42,532 bases of DNA from Kineosporia sp. R_H_3 (GTDB lineage Bacteria > Actinomycetota > Actinomycetes > Actinomycetales > Kineosporiaceae), in contig NZ_MWLL01000125.1 in NCBI RefSeq assembly GCF_002198675.1, positions 1-42,532 on the forward strand, given 5' to 3'. The notes under the pieces were generated by a model that searched no databases, had not been told where the DNA came from, and was given only the letters and a program-made list of their open reading frames with translations. The first letter of the stretch is position 1, and every line of letters starts with the position of its first letter. The translations under genes were made by a program, and so were the position numbers. Positions 1 to 7,186 of this stretch are shown here, one piece after another.

Positions 1-173
1 CACCTCCCTGCGCACCGCCGCCCTCGTGGCGCTCGGCGTAGGCCTGGGCGTCGGGGACGACGCATGGTTGCAACCTTCTTCGGTGTCGGTGCTCGGATGG
101 TGCGGATGGCTCGAGGCCCGGAAGGCTCGATGGCTCTGACGCACGAGGTGGTGCCACGAGGCACGAGGTGGTG
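1..173. other. Window edge without an assignable gene
   Basis: No gene can be supported here. One plus-strand frame stays open from the window edge to a TGA near 140 and could be the tail of a gene beginning outside the window, but it has no recognisable motif. A minus-strand ATG at 65 with AGAAGG upstream is another weak possibility. A 13-nt direct repeat, GCACGAGGTGGTG, lies at 141-153 and 161-173 and abuts the stop codon of the next gene. Confidence 0.4.
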
Positions 174-947
174 CTACTGCCGTCGGTGCGGCGGTGACGC
201 CGGCTCCGGCGGCCGGACGACCCGGGTGCCCCGGGCCGGGAAGAGCACCCGGATCCCGAGGACGAGCGCGAGCAGCGCGGCGAGGCCGCCGGTGAGACCG
301 ACGAGCGCCTGCCGGACCTGCTCGTCGGTGCCGTCCCGGCCGGGGTGCCGGGGGTCGCCGAGGAGCACGAACCGGTGCTCCTCGGCCGCCGGTCCGGTGA
401 GCGGCGGGAGGTGCCCGTAGTCGACGGCGCCGGTGCTGTCGAGCAGGTCGAGGTGGGTCTTGACGAAGTCGTTCGCGTCGTTGGCGAGCTCGCGGACGAC
501 GGGGTCCCGGGTGCCGGCCCGCACTGCCGCGATGGCGGGGAAGATCCGGCCGTGCGCCTCCCGCAGACGCTGCGCGAAGACCCGGTCGAACGTCGGCCCG
601 GAGGCCGCCCGCATCTCGCGCAGCCAGTACGCCTGCTCCGGCGTCGGCTCGTCGGGCAGCTCGATGCCCAGCCGGCGTGCGGCGGTGACGGCGAGCTTGT
701 CCAGGGCGATGTGCTGCGCCGAGATGAGCTTGCCGACCTCGCGGACCCGGGCCGTGGAGCCCTTGGTCTCGGCCATGTCACCGGCCGGGATCTCCCAGAG
801 GCCGGCGAGCCGGACCCGGACGACGAGGTCCCGGTCGGCGGCGGTCAGCGAGGGTGCCTGGTCCGCCGCGGCCGGGCCGGTGCCGGCCCCGACGAGGGTG
901 GCCATCGCGAGCAGAAACGCTGCGGCGCAGCGGGTCCGTCGGTTCAT
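174..947 (-). CDS. DUF4142 family secreted/membrane-anchored protein
   Basis: 257 aa. An N-terminal signal peptide (about residues 1-28: Arg-rich start, hydrophobic core, Ala-rich cleavage region) precedes a four-helix, ferritin-like DUF4142 domain (about 35-185). One C-terminal transmembrane helix (about 216-236) ends in a basic tail, so the bulk should lie outside the membrane, tethered at the C-terminus. DUF4142 proteins are widespread and of unproven function; some are induced by stress. The start at 947 is chosen over an upstream in-frame ATG at 977 because AGGAGG sits nine bases before it and it begins the signal peptide directly. It is divergent from the redox pair that starts at 1302. 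Family assignment is good; function is unknown. Confidence 0.8.
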   Translation of the reverse strand: MNRRTRCAAAFLLAMATLVGAGTGPAAADQAPSLTAADRDLVVRVRLAGLWEIPAGDMAETKGSTARVREVGKLISAQHIALDKLAVTAARRLGIELPDEPTPEQAYWLREMRAASGPTFDRVFAQRLREAHGRIFPAIAAVRAGTRDPVVRELANDANDFVKTHLDLLDSTGAVDYGHLPPLTGPAAEEHRFVLLGDPRHPGRDGTDEQVRQALVGLTGGLAALLALVLGIRVLFPARGTRVVRPPEPASPPHRRQ

Positions 948-1301
948 CGCGTCGGTCCTCCTCTCTGTCGCCGTCACCGTGCGTTGCCTTTCGGACCGCG
1001 CTCATTCAAGGAAGGCCGGGAGGTGGCGTCAACGCGCAGAGGTGCCGTTTAACGATTCCCTAACGTCTCGCTATGGTCACGGGGCAAAGATCGAGGTCTA
1101 CTGTCGCCCCATGACAACCTCCGCCAACGCCTTGTCAGGGCTGGCGTTTCAGCGCAGGCCTCCAGGTCGCGGCCGGGATGCGACATCCTCCGGCCGCCGG
1201 GCGTCGCGAAGACTGCCCTTGAGACGCCACCGCACCGGGAGCCATCCGGCAGCCGGTCCACCGGTGTCGACCCGCACTCACGCTGCGTAGCAGGGCCGTC
1301 G
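948..1301. other. Divergent intergenic region
   Basis: 354 bases between the DUF4142 gene (minus) and the ferric-reductase/ferredoxin gene (plus). No convincing ORF. It holds a plausible plus-strand promoter (1049-1077) and a small hairpin with AACGCC/GGCGTT arms (1126-1148). The leader from that promoter to the start codon would exceed 200 nt. No known riboswitch was recognised in it. Confidence 0.5.
1049..1077 (+). promoter_or_regulatory. Candidate promoter for the redox pair
   Basis: TTAACG (1049-1054), a 17-nt spacer and TATGGT (1072-1077) form a reasonable -35/-10 pair in a comparatively A+T-rich patch. It reads toward the gene at 1302. Inference from sequence only. Confidence 0.35.
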
Positions 1302-2249
1302 ATGATTTCGGGGATCACGACGGCACTGACCAGCACCGCGGCTCTCGCCGCACCGCCCGACAACGGTGTCCACGTCGTCGCCGCGTCGGCCGGGTTCGCC
1401 TCCTACCTGCTCGTCTGGGCAGCGGTCATGTGGGGCATGTTCCTGCGCAACGGCTGGGCGTCCACCCGCGTCCGGCACTCCACCCTGTACTCCACGCACA
1501 TGGGGCTAGGGCTCACCGGGCTCTGCCTGGGCCTCGTCCACGGCGCCGCCCAGGCCGCGGCGCCCGTGACAGCGACCGGCCTGCTCGACGTGTTCCTGCC
1601 GTTCCGCAACCTCGACCACCCGGCCTGGGGCGACCTGCCGCGGCTCGTCCGGCTCGGGGAGGGCGTCGGGACGCTCGCCTTCGAGCTCATGGTCGCCGCG
1701 ACGCTCGCGACCGCGGTGCGGCACCGGCTCGGCCAGAACCGCTGGCGGGCGCTGCACATGCTCAACTACGTCGGCTACCTGCTCATGGTCACCCACGTGC
1801 TCGTGAGCGGCAGCGACGCCGGCCGGCCCTGGGCCTGGGGCACGGTCGTCGGCACGACCCTCGTCACCGCGGTGACGTGGGCCTGGACGACGCGCTGGGC
1901 GACCGCCGCCCGGCGCCGCGGCGAGCGCACCCTGAGCATCAGCCGGCCCGGCAGCCGGCTGGAGATCGAGGTCGACGCCTCGCTGTGCCTGCGCTTCGGC
2001 TTCTGCGAGCACGAGGCGCCCGGGGTGTTCCAGCTCAGCGGTGACGGCCGGCTCACCTACGACGCGTCCGTCCCCGTGGACGCCGCGGACTCCGTCGTCC
2101 GGGCGGCCCGGGTCTGCCCGGCGCGTGCCATCCGGCTCGGCCAGGGCGCCACCGAGGTCGTCATGGCGGCACCCCCCACACCCCCGCACGGGTCGGTCGT
2201 CCCGCCGCCCGTGCCCATCGACCGTGCGAGCAGAAAGGTCCGGACATGA
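1302..2249 (+). CDS. Ferric reductase-like transmembrane domain fused to [3Fe-4S]-type ferredoxin
   Basis: 315 aa. Residues about 25-200 hold five to six membrane helices of the ferric-reductase/YedZ type. Two histidine pairs lie where this fold binds two haems: His66/His80 (13 residues between) and His152/His165 (12 between). Residues about 218-285 form a small ferredoxin with Cys229, Cys235 (C-x5-C) and Cys272 followed by Pro, the pattern of actinobacterial [3Fe-4S] ferredoxins of cytochrome P450 systems. A Pro-rich tail follows. One polypeptide could thus pass electrons between a cytoplasmic ferredoxin and membrane haems. The stop codon overlaps the next ATG (ATGA), and the next gene encodes a flavin ferredoxin-reductase, the expected electron donor. 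The physiological acceptor (quinone, iron, other) is not shown. Confidence 0.85.
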   Translation: MISGITTALTSTAALAAPPDNGVHVVAASAGFASYLLVWAAVMWGMFLRNGWASTRVRHSTLYSTHMGLGLTGLCLGLVHGAAQAAAPVTATGLLDVFLPFRNLDHPAWGDLPRLVRLGEGVGTLAFELMVAATLATAVRHRLGQNRWRALHMLNYVGYLLMVTHVLVSGSDAGRPWAWGTVVGTTLVTAVTWAWTTRWATAARRRGERTLSISRPGSRLEIEVDASLCLRFGFCEHEAPGVFQLSGDGRLTYDASVPVDAADSVVRAARVCPARAIRLGQGATEVVMAAPPTPPHGSVVPPPVPIDRASRKVRT

Positions 2250-3547
2250 CAGCGAGCCGCCAGCGGGCGGTCGTCGTGGGCGCCGGCCGCGCCGGGACGG
2301 CTGCCGTCGAGCAGCTGCGCGCCGCCGGGTTCGACGGCGAGGTCGTCGTCCTCCACGACGAGACGACACCCCCCTACGACCGGACGGCGTGCGCCAAGGG
2401 CGTCCTGTCCGGCAAGCAGCGTCCGGCCGACGTGGCGCTGCCGATGGACCCGCGGCTCGACGTGACGTGGCGGCTCGGCCGCCGGGCCGCGGCGCTCGAC
2501 CCGTGGGCCAAGGTGCTGACGACCGACGAGGGCGAGGAGATCGGCTACGACGGGCTCGTCGTCGCGACCGGCGCCGCGCCCGTCGTCCCGCCCGGGTGGC
2601 CGGTCGGGCAGCCGGGCTTCCACGTCCTCTACACGCTCGCGGACGCCTGGCGGCTGCGCGGCGAGCTGCGGACGGCGTCCGTCGTCGCCGTCGTCGGCGG
2701 CGGGCTCACCGGGTGCGAGGTCGCGTCGTTCGTCTGCTCGAGCGGCCGCACGTGCATCCTCGTCGACCCGTCGGACCGCGTGCTCGGCCGTCCGCTGGGG
2801 CCGATGGCCGGGGCACTCGTCACCGACGAGCTCGCCCGGCAGCGGGTCGACCTGCGGCTCGGGCGCCGCGTCCGGCGGGTGGAGCCGGTCCGGCGGGGCT
2901 GGCTGCTGCTGCTCGACGACGGCACCGAGGTCGTCGCGGACGCCGTCGTCGCGACGGTCGGCGAGCGTCCCGACACGGGCTGGCTGGACGGCGTCCCCGG
3001 CCTGGACACCAGCGACGGCCTGCTGTGCGACGAGCGGCTGCGCGTCGTGGGCGCCCCGGACGTCGTCGCCGCCGGCACGGTGGCCCGCTGGCCGAACCTG
3101 CAGTACTCGCCCCGGCCCGTCCGGCTCGGGCAGTGGATCACCGCCTGGGAGCACGGCCGGGCGGCCGCGGCGACCCTGCTCGGCGGGGAGCCGCCGGGCG
3201 GCGCGGTGACGCACGTGCCGCGGTTCTGGTCCGAGCAGTTCGGGCTCCGGATCCAGGTGATCGGCATGCTGCCGTCGGACGGCGAGGTGCGGGTGACGTA
3301 CCTGCGGCCCGGGCGCCGCGACGTCGCCCGCGGCGGCGTCCTCATCAGCCACTACGGCAGCACCGGCCTCGAAGGGGTCGTGGCGGTCAACGCCACCCGG
3401 GCCTTCACCTCCATGGCCCGCGGCCTGCTCGCGACGTCCGGCGCGGCGATCCACGCCGTGGCCGAGATCCAGGCACCGACCCACGCACCGATCCACGCAG
3501 GGATCCAGACACCGATCGAGGCACCGCGGCTGGCGGCCGTCGGCTGA
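2246..3547 (+). CDS. FAD-dependent oxidoreductase, ferredoxin reductase-like
   Basis: 433 aa, pyridine-nucleotide-disulfide-reductase fold like putidaredoxin/rubredoxin reductases. An FAD-binding GAGRAG lies at residues 12-17, an ATGA element near 107-110, and the NAD(P)H-binding GGGLTG at 151-156. A reductase C-terminal domain follows. It probably takes electrons from NAD(P)H to the ferredoxin domain encoded immediately upstream; the 4-nt ATGA overlap implies coupled translation. Oddity: the second FAD motif, usually AAGD, reads AAGT (within VVAAGTVARW), so the Asp that normally contacts the flavin is replaced by Thr. The C-terminal tail consists of five 12-nt repeats (3470-3529) encoding QAPT/HAPI-like tetrapeptides that are probably unstructured. 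No redox-active CxxxxC is present, as expected for this subfamily. Confidence 0.85.
   Translation: MTASRQRAVVVGAGRAGTAAVEQLRAAGFDGEVVVLHDETTPPYDRTACAKGVLSGKQRPADVALPMDPRLDVTWRLGRRAAALDPWAKVLTTDEGEEIGYDGLVVATGAAPVVPPGWPVGQPGFHVLYTLADAWRLRGELRTASVVAVVGGGLTGCEVASFVCSSGRTCILVDPSDRVLGRPLGPMAGALVTDELARQRVDLRLGRRVRRVEPVRRGWLLLLDDGTEVVADAVVATVGERPDTGWLDGVPGLDTSDGLLCDERLRVVGAPDVVAAGTVARWPNLQYSPRPVRLGQWITAWEHGRAAAATLLGGEPPGGAVTHVPRFWSEQFGLRIQVIGMLPSDGEVRVTYLRPGRRDVARGGVLISHYGSTGLEGVVAVNATRAFTSMARGLLATSGAAIHAVAEIQAPTHAPIHAGIQTPIEAPRLAAVG
3470..3529 (+). repeat. 12-nt tandem repeat inside the reductase C-terminus
   Basis: Five imperfect copies of a 12-nt unit (consensus CACGCACCGATC) encode the tetrapeptides QAPT, HAPI, HAGI, QTPI and EAPR in frame. 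Length changes in whole units would keep the frame. Confidence 0.7.
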
Positions 3548-3554
3548 CGCGAGA

Positions 3555-3593
3555 GGCCCGGCCGCGGGACGACGAGGTCCCGCGGGCCGGGCC
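3555..3593 (+). terminator. Stem-loop terminator after the reductase gene
   Basis: GGCCCGGC-CGCGGGA pairs with TCCCGCGGGCCGGGCC (one bulged base) around a short loop, eight bases after the stop codon at 3547. No U-tract follows, as is usual for actinobacterial terminators. It separates the redox pair from the regulator downstream. Confidence 0.75.
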
Positions 3594-3617
3594 GAAGGAA
3601 CCGGAGGCATGTCGGCG

Positions 3618-4322
3618 ATGGCCCGACTGCTCGTGATCCACCAAGACATCGACGCACGTGCGTCGCTCATCCACCGGCTCACGGACGCCGGCCACACGGT
3701 CCGCAGCGTCCCGCGGGTCCGGGACTCGCTCGAGGAGCTCGTCTCGAACCCGCCCGACGTCGTGGTCATCGGCTTCGACGCGACCGACGAGGAGAGCGTC
3801 GAGTCCCTCGAGGCGGTCCGCCGGGTCACGTCCGCGGCGGTGCTCGCGGTGACCCGGCGCAGCGACGAGGCCGGCGCGACCCGGCTGCTGCGCGGTGGTG
3901 CGGACAGCGTGCTGCCCCGGCCCTGGGCGGCACCGCTGCTGCTGGCGCGGGTCCGCGCGCTGCTGCGCCGGACGAGGACCGTCGCCGCCCCGGACGCCGT
4001 CGTCGTCGGCGGCCTGCGGGTCGAGCCCCGGCGCCGGGTCGCCGTCGTCGACGGCCGCACGCTCTGCCTGACCCCGCGCGAGTTCGAGCTGCTGCTCTAC
4101 CTCGCGCGCCGGCCCCGGCAGGTCGTCTCCCGGCGGACGATCCTCGCCGAGGTCTGGGAGAGCGCGTACGTCGACCCGCAGACGGTCGACGTCCACCTCT
4201 CGTGCCTTCGCCGCAAGCTCGGGGAGTCGGCGTCGCGCCCGCGGTACCTCTGGACGGTGCGCGGGGTCGGCGTCCGGCTCGAGCCCCCGGAGGACGACGC
4301 GCTCGCCGTGGGGACGTCGTGA
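3618..4322 (+). CDS. Atypical OmpR-family response regulator (pseudo-receiver)
   Basis: 234 aa from this start. GGAGG (3603-3607) lies 10 nt before the ATG at 3618; the ATG at 3609 is only one base from it but could use AAGGA further upstream. Residues about 1-115 form a receiver-like domain and about 125-225 an intact winged-helix DNA-binding domain of the OmpR/PhoB type (LTPREFELLLYL ... VDVHLSCLRRKLG ... VRGVGVRL). Key phosphorylation residues are missing: the segment PDVVVIGFD has Gly where the acceptor Asp should be, and the conserved Lys-Pro is Arg-Pro. It therefore probably works without classical phosphotransfer. No histidine kinase is adjacent. Its stop overlaps the GTG of the sigma4/anti-sigma fusion gene, so the two are likely co-translated and functionally linked. 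Confidence 0.85.
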   Translation: MARLLVIHQDIDARASLIHRLTDAGHTVRSVPRVRDSLEELVSNPPDVVVIGFDATDEESVESLEAVRRVTSAAVLAVTRRSDEAGATRLLRGGADSVLPRPWAAPLLLARVRALLRRTRTVAAPDAVVVGGLRVEPRRRVAVVDGRTLCLTPREFELLLYLARRPRQVVSRRTILAEVWESAYVDPQTVDVHLSCLRRKLGESASRPRYLWTVRGVGVRLEPPEDDALAVGTS

Positions 4323-5629
4323 CCGCGCCGTCCGGCGGCCCGGTCCTCGCGACCCCGGCCGGCGGGGTCGGCGTGGGCCCGGGCGCCGTGCCCGGCGCGT
4401 GGACCCAGGGGACCGCCGTCGTCGACGCGCTGCGGGCGCTGCGGCCCGAGCACCGGCAGGTCCTCGCCGACACGTGGCTGCGCGGCCGCGGCGTCGTCGA
4501 GGCCGCGGCGGCGGCCGGCGTCCCCGCGGCGGTGCTCACCCAGCGGCTGCACGAGGCGCTGCGCGCGCTGGCCGCCGGCCAGGGCGGCCGGCGGGACTGG
4601 GCCGCCGGGGCGCACGTCGGGGTCGGGGCGTACCTGCTCCGGCTGCTCGACGCCGACGCCGAGCGGGTCTTCAGCGAGCACATGACGTCGTGCCCGGGGT
4701 GCCGCGCCGAGCTCGCCGGGCTGGCTCCGGTCGTCGTCATGCTCACCCGCGCCAGGACGCAGACCGACCAGGCCCGGAGCGGGCCGCGGGTGGCCCGGGC
4801 GATGGCGCCCGGCGCCGACGTCACGCCGCCCGTCGGCTTCCCGCGGCCGGACGGCGTCGCCGCCGTGCGCAGCCCTCCCGCCGGTGGTCCGGTGGTCGGC
4901 GCCCGGTCGTCGCCGGTGCCTGCGCACGTCGCACGGGGCGACGTCCGGGCCGTCGACGGCGTCGCCGGCGTCGCCGGCACCCGGCGCACGGCGCGGGCCG
5001 GGCTCCGGGCCCGCCGGGCGGGCCGCCCGAGGCTGCTCCTGCCGCTCGCGGCGACCGTCGCCCTGCTCGCCGCCGGCGGTGTCGCCGGTGCCGACGAGCT
5101 CGGGCTCGCCCCGGCGCCGGTCGTCGTGCCGCGGACGTCGGAGAGCGCGCCCGGACCTGCGTCCGGTCCGGCCTCCGACCAGCCGTCCGACGAGCCGTCC
5201 GACCAGTCGTACGACGAGCCGCCCGACAAGCCGTCGAGCGGGTCGTCGAGCGGGTCGTCGGGCGGGTCGTCGGGCGGGTCGTCGGGCGACGGCGTCCGGC
5301 GGGCCGACGCCGCCGACCCGAAGACCGGGGTGGCGGCCGAGGTCGAGGTCACGCCCGCACCGCCGGGCACACCGGGCTCTCGGGTGTCGCTGTCGCTGAC
5401 GGGCCTGACGGGGCCGCGGTCGTGCCGGCTCGTCGCCCTGCGCGGCGACGGCGCGACGCAGGTGCTCGCGACCTGGCAGGTCCCGGCGTCCGGGTTCGGG
5501 ACGTCCGGGCAGCCCGACCCGTTCACGCTCTCGGTCAGCGCGGCGGCCCCGGCCGCCGACCTCACCGGGCTGCGGGTCGAGTCGGTCGACCCGTCGGGCG
5601 GCGGCGTGCTGGTCCGGGTCCGGCTCTGA
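4319..5629 (+). CDS. Sigma-region-4-like / zinc anti-sigma / single-pass membrane fusion protein
   Basis: 436 aa from the GTG that overlaps the regulator stop (GTGA). Upstream in-frame starts would lie deep inside the regulator gene. Residues about 33-85 read like region 4 of an ECF sigma factor (LRPEHRQVLADTWLRGRGV ... GVPAAVLTQRLHEALRAL), but region 2 is absent. Residues about 95-135 form a ZAS/zf-HC2 anti-sigma module with H-x3-C-x2-C (EHMTSCPGC). After a disordered stretch comes one transmembrane helix (LLLPLAATVALLAAGG, about 240-258), then a low-complexity linker of SDxP and SGGS tetrapeptides (5174-5281) and an extracytoplasmic beta-rich domain. It may be a membrane-bound regulator that uses a decoy sigma4; the role is inferred. 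No full sigma factor lies beside it. Confidence 0.75.
   Translation: MTAPSGGPVLATPAGGVGVGPGAVPGAWTQGTAVVDALRALRPEHRQVLADTWLRGRGVVEAAAAAGVPAAVLTQRLHEALRALAAGQGGRRDWAAGAHVGVGAYLLRLLDADAERVFSEHMTSCPGCRAELAGLAPVVVMLTRARTQTDQARSGPRVARAMAPGADVTPPVGFPRPDGVAAVRSPPAGGPVVGARSSPVPAHVARGDVRAVDGVAGVAGTRRTARAGLRARRAGRPRLLLPLAATVALLAAGGVAGADELGLAPAPVVVPRTSESAPGPASGPASDQPSDEPSDQSYDEPPDKPSSGSSSGSSGGSSGGSSGDGVRRADAADPKTGVAAEVEVTPAPPGTPGSRVSLSLTGLTGPRSCRLVALRGDGATQVLATWQVPASGFGTSGQPDPFTLSVSAAAPAADLTGLRVESVDPSGGGVLVRVRL
5174..5281 (+). repeat. Two abutting 12-nt tandem repeat arrays
   Basis: Five 12-nt units (5174-5233, consensus TCCGACSAGCCG) are followed directly by four units (5234-5281, consensus TCGRGCGGGTCG). 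In frame they encode SDQP/SDEP-type and SSGS/SGGS-type tetrapeptides, forming the linker just outside the membrane helix. Confidence 0.8.
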
Positions 5630-5662
5630 GCCCGGCGCGGGCGGGCTGTCCCCGCCGGGCGG

Positions 5663-5668
5663 CAGGAT
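5663..5668 (+). promoter_or_regulatory. Candidate leaderless -10 element
   Basis: CAGGAT ends six bases before the GTG at 5675, the spacing expected when transcription starts at the start codon. No Shine-Dalgarno sequence competes. Confidence 0.35.
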
Positions 5669-5674
5669 CGGACC

Positions 5675-6250
5675 GTGACCTCAGCGCAGCCCGCCGTGCC
5701 GCCGCGGCTCGTCCTGCTCAACGGCCTGCCGGGCAGCGGGAAGTCGACGCTCGCCGGGCGCTGGGCCGCGGAGCACCCGCCCGCGGTCGTCGTCGACGTG
5801 GACGTCGTCCGCGCCGGCCTCGACCATCCCGACCCGGCGGACGTCGACGCGGGCCTGCTCGCCCGCGAGGTCGCCGTCGAGCAGGCCCGGGGGCTGCTGC
5901 TGGCGGGCCGCGACGTCCTCGTGCCGCAGTTCCTCGCGCGGACGCCGTTCGTGGAGACCCTGGCCGCGCTCGCGGCGGGCACCGGCGCCCGGTTCGTCGA
6001 GGTCTGCCTCGACGTCGACCTGCCCGTGGCCGCCGCCCGGCTCGCCGTCCGCGCCGGTCGCGCCGAGCGGCCCGAGCACACGCTCGCGGCCGAGCTCCTC
6101 GCCCGGGCCGGCGGCCCGCAGGCGTTGGTGGACAAGCACTCCCGGATGCTGGACCTCGTCCGGTCCCGGCCCGGCACGCACGTCGTCCGCACCGTCGACG
6201 GCGACCCGGACGCCGGGTACCAGGTGCTGCTCGCGTTGCTGGCGGGCTGA
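5675..6250 (+). CDS. P-loop ATPase/kinase (AAA_33-like)
   Basis: 191 aa. The Walker A motif GLPGSGKST is at residues 17-25, followed by an Asp-rich strand (VVVDVDVVRAGL) and an Arg-rich lid-like region (AARLAVRAGRAERPEH). This is the layout of small P-loop phosphotransferases such as gluconate-kinase-like or zeta-toxin-like AAA_33 proteins. The substrate cannot be read from the sequence. It starts with GTG at 5675, probably on a leaderless mRNA. Nothing nearby suggests a toxin-antitoxin pair; it lies between the anti-sigma-like fusion and a DUF1697 gene with short gaps. Confidence 0.75.
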   Translation: MTSAQPAVPPRLVLLNGLPGSGKSTLAGRWAAEHPPAVVVDVDVVRAGLDHPDPADVDAGLLAREVAVEQARGLLLAGRDVLVPQFLARTPFVETLAALAAGTGARFVEVCLDVDLPVAAARLAVRAGRAERPEHTLAAELLARAGGPQALVDKHSRMLDLVRSRPGTHVVRTVDGDPDAGYQVLLALLAG

Positions 6251-6267
6251 CCGCGCGACCGGGCGGA

Positions 6268-6273
6268 TACCCT
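6268..6273 (+). promoter_or_regulatory. Candidate leaderless -10 element
   Basis: TACCCT, six bases before the ATG at 6280, with no Shine-Dalgarno in between. Confidence 0.45.
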
Positions 6274-6279
6274 GCGGTC

Positions 6280-6819
6280 ATGCCGGTCTGGGTGTCCCTG
6301 CTGCGCGCCGTGAACCTCGGTGCCCGCAACAAGGTGAACATGCCGCGGCTGCGGGAGGTGCTGTCGGACAACGGGTTCCGCGACGTCCGAAGCTACGTCC
6401 AGAGCGGCAACGTCATCACGACGTCCGGTCACCGTTCGCCGGAGCGGGTCGCCGCGACGGTCCGCGCCGTCGTCCGCGAGCACTTCGGTGTCGACACGCC
6501 CGTCGTCGTCCGGTCGCCCGCAGACCTGAGGGCGGTGCACGGCTGGTGCCCGTTCCCGGAGGCCGCTTCCGCCCCCACGCGGGTCCACGTCGTCCACCTC
6601 ACGGCCGAGCCCGATCCGGACAGGCTCGCGGCGTTGCTCGCGGTCGAGCGGGGGCAGGACGGGCTGGCGGCCCGCGGCCGCGAGATCGTCGTCCGGTACG
6701 CGTCGTCGATCGACGGGAGCCGGCTCCAGCACGCGATGCTGCTCAGGCGGCTGGGCGTCGACGGCACCGCCCGGAACTGGCGCACCCTCACCGCCCTCGT
6801 CGACCTCACGAGCGGCTGA
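6280..6819 (+). CDS. DUF1697 family protein
   Basis: 179 aa, full length for DUF1697. It opens with the family's typical LLRAVNLGARNKVNMPRLRE and SYVQSGNVI segments and ends with the conserved ARNWRTLTAL segment. The family is common in actinobacteria and its biochemical role is unknown. The ATG at 6280 begins the conserved domain directly; the TACCCT six bases upstream suggests a leaderless transcript. It stands alone between the kinase and a small hypothetical gene. Confidence 0.9.
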   Translation: MPVWVSLLRAVNLGARNKVNMPRLREVLSDNGFRDVRSYVQSGNVITTSGHRSPERVAATVRAVVREHFGVDTPVVVRSPADLRAVHGWCPFPEAASAPTRVHVVHLTAEPDPDRLAALLAVERGQDGLAARGREIVVRYASSIDGSRLQHAMLLRRLGVDGTARNWRTLTALVDLTSG

Positions 6820-6919
6820 TCCGGCCCGGATCGGCAGGCGCTCCGCGGCGGATCGCGGCGTACTCTCGAAGAGGGCGACGAGGCCCCCGGAGCGCCTCGT
6901 CGGCCACGGGGAGGCCCCC

Positions 6920-7180
6920 ATGGACCTACGGCACCGCGTCGTCCTTCTGCGTGCGCACCTCGTCGTCGCACGGGCCGAGCGGCGGTGGCGCCGCGACCTG
7001 GCCCGCAGCCTCGGCGCCTACGCGACGCAGCGCGAGCGGGACGACCTGCTCGCGACCCTCGACCGTTACCCGGACGCCGAGACCCGGGTGTACCGGGAGG
7101 TTCTCATGCGCCCGGCGTCGCCGTCGTGGCCGGACCGCTGGCCCGCGACGGGCCGCGACGTCGCCGGCCGCCGCCCCTGA
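6920..7180 (+). CDS. Small basic hypothetical protein
   Basis: 86 aa, Arg-rich and predicted helical, with no recognised domain. Support for a real gene: GGGGAGG lies a few bases before the ATG, a TACTCT hexamer lies about 60 bases upstream, and it fills a gap between well-defined genes. It is convergent with the HIT gene, with six bases between the stops. No cysteines, signal peptide or membrane segment are present. Function unknown. Confidence 0.55.
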   Translation: MDLRHRVVLLRAHLVVARAERRWRRDLARSLGAYATQRERDDLLATLDRYPDAETRVYREVLMRPASPSWPDRWPATGRDVAGRRP

Positions 7181-7186
7181 CCCGGC

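Noticed and set aside
2057-4060. Very long minus-strand open frame opposite the redox genes
   Set aside because: It is Arg/Pro/Ala-rich with no domain, runs antisense to genes with clear motifs, and is expected in DNA with G/C at third positions.
3826-6921. Open frame of about 1000 codons on the minus strand
   Set aside because: Low-complexity Ser/Arg/Pro composition and full overlap with several well-supported plus-strand genes make it a composition artefact.
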